Below are positions 16,471-23,469 of a DNA stretch of 64,000 nt, piece by piece. Source of the DNA: Pedobacter sp. L105 (GTDB lineage: Bacteria; Bacteroidota; Bacteroidia; Sphingobacteriales; Sphingobacteriaceae). Every line of letters starts with the position of its first letter. The first letter of the stretch is position 1. The notes under the pieces were generated by a model. The model ran no database searches, was not told the origin of the DNA, and saw nothing but the letters and a program-made list of their open reading frames with translations. Location: the NCBI RefSeq assembly GCF_009765875.1, contig NZ_LMUP01000002.1, forward strand, positions 558,001 through 622,000, read 5' to 3'. The translations under genes and the position numbers were made by a program.

Positions 16471-18855
16471 TTATGTCCCTTTCTCGGCGAGGCGAGTTTC
16501 AGGGAGGCCAAGCAATGCCCCGAATTGAAATTGCGATTCCGTTACTCGCATGCCGCGCACCTCTACATGAGGGTGGGTTATCCCTTTACGGACCTTATCA
16601 AGCGTGTCATGATTTAAATGACCATCTTTATAAGCAAGCAAAACGACATCGGGACGAATTTCGTTTCCGATCCAGATCAGCTGCCTGATCTGTTTATCAT
16701 CAAACCCAGATACATTCATCTTTGCTTCCCCAACGATCAGTTTACCATCTTGAATAGCAACGATGTCTAAATCGGTCTTTTGGAAATCATCATTGTCTAA
16801 ATAAATATCCAGGCTGGGGCAGTATCCAAAAGCGGTAGTCATTTGGTCCCAGTGGGGGTCACGTAAGTGGTCAAGCGCTTTTAGTACCAGGTAATTTCCA
16901 CCATAGGCTTTCTTTCGTTTCACAGGATCGCTCATCAGGTTATTGAGCACTGTATCGTTAACTTTATAATAGAACGGACTTTCTGCTTCCGGGGTAATGC
17001 TGAAAGCACATCCCCGGCAGTTCATTCTGTGGCTAAGCTCTTTAAGTGAATACCATAGATTTGATCCGCAGTTATTGCATTTCACTTTAAGACCTATAAA
17101 GATGGCCTCGGTCTCCAAAAAGCGGTCAATCGCGTAAAGGATCGACTCGACATCTTCATTATACTTTTCGCGGATAAAGCCGTTTAGATCAGGTACGACG
17201 TATCCTTCCTCTTTATCTTCCCCTGTCAAAGCAATTTGCTTATGATAATGGTTATAAATACACTTTAGCTCATGCTTCAGATCTTTGTAGGAAAACAGGC
17301 CGTCACCCTTCTCCAGTTTACCGTAGAGATTTGTTCTTAACTTGGTTGGGATTGTCGATGATGATCGCTCGTCCCCAAGTTCCCAGACCTGTGCTGTTTT
17401 TTGGTAAATGCCGTTCCCGGTAAAGATTTCCAGCCAGAACTTGTCCAGTACATATCGCTGAACAAACCACCAATCCCCGTTAAATAACTTCATGAATGCG
17501 GAAAGTAACAGGCCGGCACTACTCTGAGCACACTGTTTCAGGCCCAGCGGCCGCTCAATGCATCCCGCTACTTCACGGATCTGCACTCTTGAACGAAGCA
17601 TCTCTGCTACGGGGGGTAGCCGTAAATCGATCCCCCTTAAGTTACCGTCTACTTGAAAAGATAGCGCGTTGTATCTGTTAATCCGCGCGGGTACTTCGCT
17701 GACCTCCCTACGTAACAAAGTGTGGTATGGAAAGCGGTATTCACTAAGCTGAGGATTACCCGAGTAATTGATCCTGACATCAAGTTCAAAGTGCCCGTGT
17801 AGCAGTACATGATCGCCGATTGGATATTCAGGCAGGTGGAGAAAGCCTTCTGTGCCTTGTAAAAGCATCTTTGTCCAGGACTGTTGGCTGACTGGGTCAA
17901 CTTGATTGCACTTTTTGGGAAAATCTGCACTGGGTGTAATTTTGAAGCTTACGGCAAAGTTTTTTGGTTCACTTTTGGAGGTCATTATAAAGAGCTCACT
18001 TTCCGAAATGCTCCTGGAGTTGACGTAGATATGGTCTTTTTCCGCATTATCGGAAAGCATCCCGTGGAAAAACGTATCACTGGCCAAGAGCTCGAACTCC
18101 TGTTTTGACACCGCAACCTGCCTAACTTTCATTGACGGACGCTGGTATAATCTTCGATTCCAATAATAGATAAGATCTTCAAAACTGTTTTCCTGGTCAT
18201 ATATGATTAGCTCAAACCGCTCGGCCTGCAAGCTTTCGGCCCGCAGGATTTCATTGCCCAGAAAGCATTCGCACAGCACGTTCTGCATGAATCCAGATGA
18301 AGACCACATAAGTGATAGTGCTTTGTCGATGTTCTGATCGTAGATACAGACCGTACCTATGTCCTGTAAATATTGATCATCCTCTATAAACAACTCGCGC
18401 ACACCAAAATTTAAGGAAAGGAAATTTTTCAAAACATGATCTAGGCCATGCAAGAAATAGGGCAGGCTAACATGGCGGCGTTCGGCCAGCTGGTGCTTGA
18501 AAAAACGATTGATAAAAGTCAAGGCATTTACTCCGGTAAGATTCAACAGTCCGTTGTCCGGAATGATTGTATAGGTTCTTGGGTAGACCCTTAGACAGGA
18601 ACTTTCAACTAGCCTTGGATTTACAGAAGGACTATGATAGATAATATCAGGATCGACTTGCTCCAGCAGCTCCATCCAATCCTTCCCGATCAAATTATCT
18701 CTGACCGGTATGATGGGGTTATAGGTCCCCCCCCAAATGCGGTTGTTGTCAGTCATGATCTTTTTAAGCAGGTCAACAGAAACATTAGAATCCACTAGAA
18801 AAGCGATCCTCGTATTCCTGGCTTTGCTGAAAACATACGTCTTAATTGCGTCCAT
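16471..18855 (-). CDS. Large protein with zinc ribbon and C-terminal PD-(D/E)xK nuclease domain
   Basis: The 794-residue protein ends in a restriction-endonuclease-like core: D695/D697 then GEAK with E710-x-K712, followed by a helix (KQIRQLIWIGNE) as in type II-like folds. A zinc ribbon precedes it (C593, C596, C613, C616: CNNC...CRGC). The first 550 residues are not recognised; they begin with a Rossmann-like AFLVDSN segment and an IWGGTYNPIIPV motif. Base use is richer in GC than its AT-rich neighbours, so it may have its own origin. It is probably a DNA-targeting defence or restriction protein. The specificity part would be the unknown N-terminal region. Confidence 0.6.
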   Translation of the reverse strand: MDAIKTYVFSKARNTRIAFLVDSNVSVDLLKKIMTDNNRIWGGTYNPIIPVRDNLIGKDWMELLEQVDPDIIYHSPSVNPRLVESSCLRVYPRTYTIIPDNGLLNLTGVNALTFINRFFKHQLAERRHVSLPYFLHGLDHVLKNFLSLNFGVRELFIEDDQYLQDIGTVCIYDQNIDKALSLMWSSSGFMQNVLCECFLGNEILRAESLQAERFELIIYDQENSFEDLIYYWNRRLYQRPSMKVRQVAVSKQEFELLASDTFFHGMLSDNAEKDHIYVNSRSISESELFIMTSKSEPKNFAVSFKITPSADFPKKCNQVDPVSQQSWTKMLLQGTEGFLHLPEYPIGDHVLLHGHFELDVRINYSGNPQLSEYRFPYHTLLRREVSEVPARINRYNALSFQVDGNLRGIDLRLPPVAEMLRSRVQIREVAGCIERPLGLKQCAQSSAGLLLSAFMKLFNGDWWFVQRYVLDKFWLEIFTGNGIYQKTAQVWELGDERSSSTIPTKLRTNLYGKLEKGDGLFSYKDLKHELKCIYNHYHKQIALTGEDKEEGYVVPDLNGFIREKYNEDVESILYAIDRFLETEAIFIGLKVKCNNCGSNLWYSLKELSHRMNCRGCAFSITPEAESPFYYKVNDTVLNNLMSDPVKRKKAYGGNYLVLKALDHLRDPHWDQMTTAFGYCPSLDIYLDNDDFQKTDLDIVAIQDGKLIVGEAKMNVSGFDDKQIRQLIWIGNEIRPDVVLLAYKDGHLNHDTLDKVRKGITHPHVEVRGMRVTESQFQFGALLGLPETRLAEKGT

Positions 18856-19034
18856 GGTAATTGAATTCTTTGGTCAAAGTAATGAAACTTTCTCCATAAG
18901 TTTACATGAGGTTCCAGCTCTCAAGAATCCCAGTGACAACAACAGGTTTTGTGATCAGCATGATTTTCATTACTATTGTCTATTCTCGATTAAATTGAGT
19001 TGGGACCTTTTTACTTTGACTGCGGATAACAACC

Positions 19035-19826
19035 ATGAAACGAGCATTTTTATACATAGACATTTTAGGCTTTGGAACCCTGGTTAAGACCAATCCTGAA
19101 AAGGTCGATAAAATCTTCGAAGTAATTGATTCATTAAGAGCCCATCATCACTTTGCACTTAAGATAGTTGTCTTTTCAGATACCATTCTGGTATTCAATA
19201 AGAACGAAAGTCGCTCATTGGACTACTATGTTACCTATTTGATTGAATATGTACAGGAATTATTTTACAACTTATGTAACATTAATATCTACTTCAAGGG
19301 CATCATCACTCACGGAGAGTTTAAGTATTCACAGCTTCGGAATATAGAAGCCTACTATGGCTTAGCATTGGTTGATACGCATGAAGATGAAAAGCACCTA
19401 GAAGGCTTTGGCCTTTTTATTGACAAGAGCATCACCGATGAAGTTGTTGTTTTTGATGTTACAGACTATACAGATAAATATAACTTTATCATTCTTTGCC
19501 AGTATCTACAAAACCTTTACAAGCATACCCAAGGCGTTCTGCCAGTTGAACACGATCTATTGACAGACACTGATACCTATTATAGAGTAGATGAAGACTT
19601 AAAGTTCCTCCGCGAGATTACTTACCTAAAGGATAACCACCCACTGGATCGGGCAAAAGCGAAATACCAAAAAGTATACGATACCTACAAAAGCATTATG
19701 CCCCTATTTTTCGAGTTATTTGAAAGGGAAGGCTTCCTTCCATGGCTGATCAACGAATACTATACTGGCAATTATAATCCATTTGATCTGATTTCTGAAA
19801 ATGAACTTAGCGGTTCTGCGAAATGA
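19035..19826 (+). CDS. Class III nucleotide-cyclase-like protein
   Basis: The 263-residue protein begins AFLYIDILGFGTLV and has VVFSDTILVF forty residues later. D9 and D49 match the two metal-binding aspartates of class III nucleotidyl cyclases (F-x-DI-x-GF-T and the GD strand), at about the usual spacing. Bacterial stand-alone proteins of this kind include the Pycsar pyrimidine cyclases that signal phage infection. Only the aspartate pair is clear. Substrate-specifying residues were not identified and no PycTM-type effector lies beside it. It could be an inactive or differently acting relative. Confidence 0.5.
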   Translation: MKRAFLYIDILGFGTLVKTNPEKVDKIFEVIDSLRAHHHFALKIVVFSDTILVFNKNESRSLDYYVTYLIEYVQELFYNLCNINIYFKGIITHGEFKYSQLRNIEAYYGLALVDTHEDEKHLEGFGLFIDKSITDEVVVFDVTDYTDKYNFIILCQYLQNLYKHTQGVLPVEHDLLTDTDTYYRVDEDLKFLREITYLKDNHPLDRAKAKYQKVYDTYKSIMPLFFELFEREGFLPWLINEYYTGNYNPFDLISENELSGSAK

Positions 19827-19860
19827 TCCTGCATGGTTGCGGGTTAGTAATTAGATTAAC

Positions 19861-19890
19861 AAAAAAACCTGTTCAATTTTTCTGGACAGG
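19861..19890 (-). terminator. Rho-independent terminator of decayed minus-strand operon
   Basis: On the minus strand CCTGT...ACAGG form a stem followed by seven Ts (A-tract 19861-19867 on plus). It lies at the end of the H1-like pseudogene. Confidence 0.6.
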
Positions 19891-19898
19891 ATTAGCCT

Positions 19899-20096
19899 TC
19901 AAAACTTTGCGGACGATTTTGCTTCCTTGCTTCTTAGCTTTGTTACTTATACTCTTCCGGCCTTAGCAAATACTTTAATTTCCTAATGAGCCTTGCGCTA
20001 ACGCATTCACCCTGCCTTGTTGTTCTTTTTGTGGAAGGGGGTTGCATCAGCTTCAGTCGTGGCTACTAGTTCTTTTGAATTTTGAAATGTTGACAT
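19899..20096 (-). pseudogene. Decayed histone-H1-like gene
   Basis: From ATG 20096 the minus strand reads MSTFQNSKELVATTEADATP then FHKKNNKAG and a stop. Past the stop the same region gives EIKVFAKAGRV and VTKLRSKEAKSSAKF between further stops. This is the pattern of the small Bacteroidota histone-H1-like protein (about 60 aa: ELKDLVASLEADA..FF.KGNKAAGTR..K.LQ.IKKLAQ..R). At least four in-frame stops have accumulated, so it is not expressed as a protein. Confidence 0.6.
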
Positions 20097-20100
20097 AATG

Positions 20101-20131
20101 AATGATTTAAAAGATAAATATCTAAATCATT
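20101..20131. promoter_or_regulatory. 31-bp palindrome ahead of H1-like pseudogene
   Basis: AATGATTTA (20101-20109) and TAAATCATT (20123-20131) are a perfect 9-bp inverted repeat with AGATA..TATCT inside. It lies just upstream of the pseudogene start and could be an old operator. Confidence 0.3.
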
Positions 20132-20137
20132 GGCGAA

Positions 20138-20230
20138 TTAGGATGTGGCTACATAAACAGGCTCCTGCGTAGTCTCCTCGGTTTTCGACTTATCCTTTCC
20201 TGCATCTTTTTCCAGTATTATGCTATCGTC
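20138..20230 (-). pseudogene. C-terminal remnant of an unrecognised gene
   Basis: The minus strand carries an open tail ending EKDAGKDKSKTEE, TTQEPVYVATS and stop. It has no start codon and is closed by stops upstream. It sits 41 bp before the H1-like pseudogene and probably belonged to the same lost operon. Composition (Lys/Glu/Thr-rich) is coding-like. Confidence 0.25.
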
Positions 20231-20292
20231 TTAGTTACTGTGATCTTAAAGGCGTTCAAAAAAAATAAGAAGCACCTTAGCCCCTCAAGTGG

Positions 20293-20375
20293 CCGCCCAC
20301 GACATCGGAGTGATTGCGGATTCAGATCCGTTGTGGCCACAATGGGACATCTGGCCGAATGCAAGACGTCGCATT
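20293..20375. repeat. Structured repeat R2, copy A
   Basis: This 83-bp unit is repeated in the same orientation at 22350-22434. Shared blocks are CCGCCCAC, TCGGAGTGA, TTGCGG, AGATCCGTTGT-like, GGGACATCTGG and GTCGCATT. The centre forms a hairpin: CAGAT-CCGTTGT-GGCC-ACAATGG-GACA-ATCTG. Confidence 0.55.
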
Positions 20376-20465
20376 TTCACACATTAATATCTTTTTTTTA
20401 AAAAGATTTAGAGAAGTAAAAAATTCAAATTACCTACTTATTCACAAACTAGAAAAAGGGAAAAC

Positions 20466-20684
20466 CTAGCTTCCGCTGGTTTTGACAGATACCAATAAGT
20501 CACCAGCCTCAACTTCCAAATATACCGCTACTTCAAAAAGCCTCTTTATTGATGGTTGTGCGGAATTAGTACACCAACTTGAAACAGTCTCCGGAGCAAT
20601 CTTAAGCGCATCAGCTAAATCTATATTTGTCTTCTTCTTTTCAGCTAGTACCGATTTAATACGATTGTAGGTTGTTTTACTCAT
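20466..20684 (-). CDS. XRE/Cro-type helix-turn-helix protein
   Basis: The 72-residue protein is a single Cro/C1-type HTH: NRIKSVLAEKKKTNIDLADAL, then APETVSSWCTNSAQPSIKRL as recognition helix and ending strand, then VAVYLEVEAGDLL. Such small repressors are common on mobile elements. It is divergent from the island sigma-factor gene across a 420-bp structured gap and may control it. Confidence 0.85.
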   Translation of the reverse strand: MSKTTYNRIKSVLAEKKKTNIDLADALKIAPETVSSWCTNSAQPSIKRLFEVAVYLEVEAGDLLVSVKTSGS

Positions 20685-21105
20685 GAGAATTGATGTAAAA
20701 CAAATATAATATTCAGGATTTTATTGATTTTCCAACATTAACAACGTAATATGTCAATATAATAATGTAATTAATTATTATATTTGTGTTTTACATTATT
20801 AAAATGTATTTTTATAAAAAATTGTTATTTGTTTAAATGTTATAAATTTGCGGTTCTAGTCAAAAAAATTAGGATTGCGTACGAGCCTCGCAGCTAAATC
20901 TGGTAAATTTAATCTCAGCGAGCGTAAGTGTAGCATCCACCACCCTATATCTTAATAGGGCTGGTGCTCGCTTATGTTTTATTGTTGAGAGCCATTCCGA
21001 AAGGTTTGGTGGTTTACCAGAACCATGCTGCAATAGACTAAGTGAGTTACCAGCCCTATTATTGTAATTGGTAATCTCTTTACCAAGGCTCATTTAATTA
21101 CATAA
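20685..21105. other. Structured gap between XRE gene and sigma-factor gene
   Basis: No secure gene is seen. The AT-rich left part (20685-20860) is probably the XRE promoter region. From 20930 to 21065 there is dense secondary structure. AGCGAG...CTCGCT encloses CACCA-CCCTAT / ATAGGG-CTGGTG (20940-20966), and the 13-mer TAATAGGGCTGGT (20953-20965) returns inverted at 21049-21061. A minus-strand frame of 74 codons (ATG 21093) overlaps all of this; it may be chance or a small protein. Confidence 0.4.
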
Positions 21106-21110
21106 ATGAG
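21089..21110. promoter_or_regulatory. Perfect 8-bp inverted repeat at sigma-factor start
   Basis: CTCATTTA-ATTACA-TAAATGAG overlaps the ATG (21106) of the sigma-factor gene. Each arm contains a start codon reading outward. It is a good operator candidate, for example for the XRE protein nearby. Confidence 0.4.
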
Positions 21111-21666
21111 ATTTGACATGAAATCAAAAAAGATATTTCTTACAGAAGAGAATCTGGTGCTTGCTCTAAAGAATAAAGACATCATAGCGATGCAGGCCTT
21201 AAATGATATGTATTCAGACAGTCTGGGTGGCATAATAACCAAAATACTCAATGATCCTGAATTAAGTAAGGATGCCTTACAGGAAGTATTCTGGAAAATC
21301 TGGGTTTCAGCAAAAAGCTACGATCCAAGTAAAGGTCGCTTATTTACCTGGATGCTGAATATCACCAAAAACTACACCATAGATATACTCAGGTCCAAAA
21401 GATACAGGGACAATAAAAAGAATATAAATATCAATGATTGCCTGTATACGATTGATATCCGCTACAAAAACATTTACAACCCTGACACCATACTGATCAA
21501 GCAATTGGTCTATAGATTGAAACCAGAATTCAACATCTTATTAGAGATGGTTTATTTCAAGGGATATACACATCTGGAGACAGCCGACGAATTAAACTTA
21601 CCTATTGGCACAGTCAAAACAAGAATCAGAATGGCCATCATGGAATTGCGAACTCAATTTGACTAG
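21106..21666 (+). CDS. ECF-like RNA polymerase sigma factor on the island
   Basis: The 186-residue protein has sigma-70 region 2 (about 30-95; DALQEVFWKIW and GRLFTWMLNITKNYTIDILR) and region 4 (about 125-180; FNILLEMVYFKGYTHLETADELNLPIGTVKTRI, abbreviated), as in ECF sigma factors. The start is ATG 21106; ATG 21118 (MKSKK) is equally possible. It should redirect RNA polymerase to island or host promoters. The next gene starts 5 bp after its stop and might be its regulator, although it has no TM and no known anti-sigma motif. Confidence 0.85.
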   Translation: MRFDMKSKKIFLTEENLVLALKNKDIIAMQALNDMYSDSLGGIITKILNDPELSKDALQEVFWKIWVSAKSYDPSKGRLFTWMLNITKNYTIDILRSKRYRDNKKNININDCLYTIDIRYKNIYNPDTILIKQLVYRLKPEFNILLEMVYFKGYTHLETADELNLPIGTVKTRIRMAIMELRTQFD

Positions 21667-21670
21667 AGAT

Positions 21671-22231
21671 ATGGAAAAGAGCCAAATAAAGATTTTAAAG
21701 ACCTTTAAACTAAAGCAACAAACAGCAATTGATGTGTTTGATTCATTCTACAGTTATGAAGATGTTAAGTTCTTCGTAGAGCTCATTCCCGATCTGATGC
21801 TAAAAAACAATTATTCCAACATCAATCAAAAAGATCATGCTAACCTTGGATGGCTGATTAAGAACATGACCAGATTAATTGACTCTGATGAAATGACCGA
21901 ATTGCTCCAGAAATTCAGCAATACGGAATCTGTAAAAATGAAACCTGATATTCCACTTATCAACAACATAGGTATTGCAAATCGGTTAGAAATCTTTTCA
22001 GATCAAATGCTTGAATGGTTGAACTGTTTACCTGCCCATCAGAAAAGGAAAATTTACACTATGGAAGAAATGAAAGATTTTTTCATCTCGGTTTTCTTTT
22101 TCAATGAATTTATAAAATGGTTGGATCAGGTCATCACGGATAAGGATACAACACTTGTGGAATTACTGGATTCTTATTATAGCTGGTTTCCCTCTATGCC
22201 AAGATTAAAAAAACCGAATGAAAGCTCATGA
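21671..22231 (+). CDS. Hypothetical protein (186 aa) coupled to sigma factor
   Basis: The protein is helical and acidic and has no TM segment (MEKSQIKILK start, PSMPRLKKPNESS end). I start it at ATG 21671, 5 bp after the sigma-factor stop, rather than at an upstream ATG inside that gene. No family is recognised. Position suggests a partner of the sigma factor. A cytoplasmic anti-sigma role is possible but unsupported by motifs. Confidence 0.6.
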   Translation: MEKSQIKILKTFKLKQQTAIDVFDSFYSYEDVKFFVELIPDLMLKNNYSNINQKDHANLGWLIKNMTRLIDSDEMTELLQKFSNTESVKMKPDIPLINNIGIANRLEIFSDQMLEWLNCLPAHQKRKIYTMEEMKDFFISVFFFNEFIKWLDQVITDKDTTLVELLDSYYSWFPSMPRLKKPNESS

Positions 22232-22349
22232 GGTGAAGCAATTAAAAAACAGAGGTTTTGGTAAACCAAGACGATAACAAGTGTTCATCATTTGGTGGCA
22301 CTTGTTTAGTCATTCTGCATTCAATAAAATCTCCAAAAGAATATTTATT

Positions 22350-22434
22350 CCGCCCACAACTTCGGAGTGAATTGCGGTGACCAGATCCGTTTGTATGACA
22401 ACGGGACATCTGGCGGAATGCAGAGTGTCGCATT
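22350..22434. repeat. Structured repeat R2, copy B
   Basis: This is the second copy of the 20293-20375 unit, about 2.06 kb downstream in the same orientation. Its hairpin is longer: CCAGAT-CCGTT (22381-22391) pairs with AACGG...ATCTGG (22400-22413). Stem positions differ from copy A yet pairing is kept, which suggests a functional structure in DNA or RNA. The rest of the 22232-22534 gap shows nothing. Confidence 0.55.
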
Positions 22435-22534
22435 CTGGAACTTATGATAAGCATTAATAAAATTTTAAAGGTCAATAAGATCAGATGAAATTACAGATCG
22501 ATTGAGCCAAGAATTACAGACAAATAAATTCCAC

Positions 22535-22807
22535 ATGATGAAAAATTTAGAAGCAGAATTGGCAGTGAAGAAAAAGAAATATTTGAACACCATAAAGAAA
22601 CTACGTTTAAAAAATTTCAGCAACAGCCTCCCTTTTCTGATGCTCTCGGAAAACTTACCAGATGGACAGTCCTATCTGGAATTTCCTGATGGAGAGATCA
22701 TCGTTCATGAAGTCATCATAGAAGGCGTAGTGATTGGAACCAAAACAATCCGTACGCTTAGTTCCAAAGAAGCTGATCAAATCAGAAAAGAATATGGGTT
22801 ACTTTGA
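22535..22807 (+). CDS. Hypothetical protein (90 aa)
   Basis: The small protein has a basic helical first half (KKKKYLNTIKKLRLKNF) and an acidic, beta-rich second half (SYLEFPDGEIIVHEV). I start it at ATG 22535 (MMKNLEAEL) rather than TTG 22502. Similar small proteins occur beside serine-recombinase genes of Bacteroidota mobile elements, but I do not recognise a named family. Confidence 0.5.
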   Translation: MMKNLEAELAVKKKKYLNTIKKLRLKNFSNSLPFLMLSENLPDGQSYLEFPDGEIIVHEVIIEGVVIGTKTIRTLSSKEADQIRKEYGLL

Positions 22808-22943
22808 ACAATCATGTTCATGAAATTAAACTAAAGACTGCAAGGACAGCCCTAATTTATCACCCATTGAGTTCTTTGCTTATTGCCTAACCCACCCCAA
22901 CCTCATAAATTTCAACAAAGAAAAAACGAAAAAAAAGAAAGCA

Positions 22944-23064
22944 CAGCCGGAATGTGTGAAAAGGAAACGGAGTGCAAACGGATGAAAAAATTTGGTATCC
23001 AGAAAGGATACTCAATTTTTTAGGACGTGCGCGCGTAGTTCCTTTTCACACATTATCTTGGCTG
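22944..23064. repeat. Long inverted-repeat structure upstream of recombinase
   Basis: AATGTGTGAAAAGGAA (22951-22966) is perfectly inverted at 23039-23054. Outside it CAGCC (22944-22948) pairs with GGCTG (23060-23064). Inside, GGTATCC-AGAAA-GGATAC forms a second small hairpin. The whole unit spans about 120 bp in the 22808-23268 gap, which has no gene. It could be a replication, transfer or recombination site, or a structured RNA. Confidence 0.6.
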
Positions 23065-23255
23065 CCCTTTTTTAAGTTTCGTAACCTAAGAACCCCTATC
23101 CCCGCTATATTTTAACAGGGATCATTTGGAAGCAGATCTCTATTTTTATGTATGGAAAATCATAAAGAAAGGAGGATAAACCAAAGCGGCTAAATTTATA
23201 AACGGTGTTGAATTTTTAGGATAGTTAAGCATGTGCTCATGCTTGTGTTTTTTAC

Positions 23256-23262
23256 AAGGAGG
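23256..23262 (+). promoter_or_regulatory. Strong Shine-Dalgarno site, unusual for this phylum
   Basis: AAGGAGG lies six bases before ATG 23269. Bacteroidota genes rarely use such sites, so this hints at a foreign origin or a need for high translation. A hairpin AAGCATG-TGCT-CATGCTT precedes it (23228-23245). Confidence 0.5.
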
Positions 23263-23268
23263 AAAAGG

Positions 23269-23469
23269 ATGAAGAAGGGATTGAGCGTAAAAAAGCCTCG
23301 AATCAAAGGAAAGGAATGTATACCTGAACCGTCAAAACAGGTTACAGAGAAGGAGATATTTATAAATCTAGTAGTTAACATTATCGTAGACAAAATTTTT
23401 GATGATTATGAAAAGAGCAATAATCTACATCAGGAAATCGACCGACAGACAAAGCAATTGGAGCATTGA
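23269..23469 (+). CDS. Small protein overlapping recombinase start (66 aa)
   Basis: The protein is MKKGLSVKKPR at the start, basic and then acidic-helical (EIFINLVVNIIVDKIFDDYE). Its last 22 codons overlap the start of the serine recombinase in another frame, so the two are translationally coupled. Such small overlapping genes ahead of serine recombinases recur in Bacteroidota elements. Function unknown; a recombination directionality factor is possible but unproved. Confidence 0.55.
   Translation: MKKGLSVKKPRIKGKECIPEPSKQVTEKEIFINLVVNIIVDKIFDDYEKSNNLHQEIDRQTKQLEH

Noticed and set aside
20869..21093. 74-codon minus-strand frame MSLGKEITNYN as a gene
   Set aside because: It overlaps a set of strong inverted repeats that explain the sequence better; odd codon use and no family. 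Kept only as a note in the structured gap.
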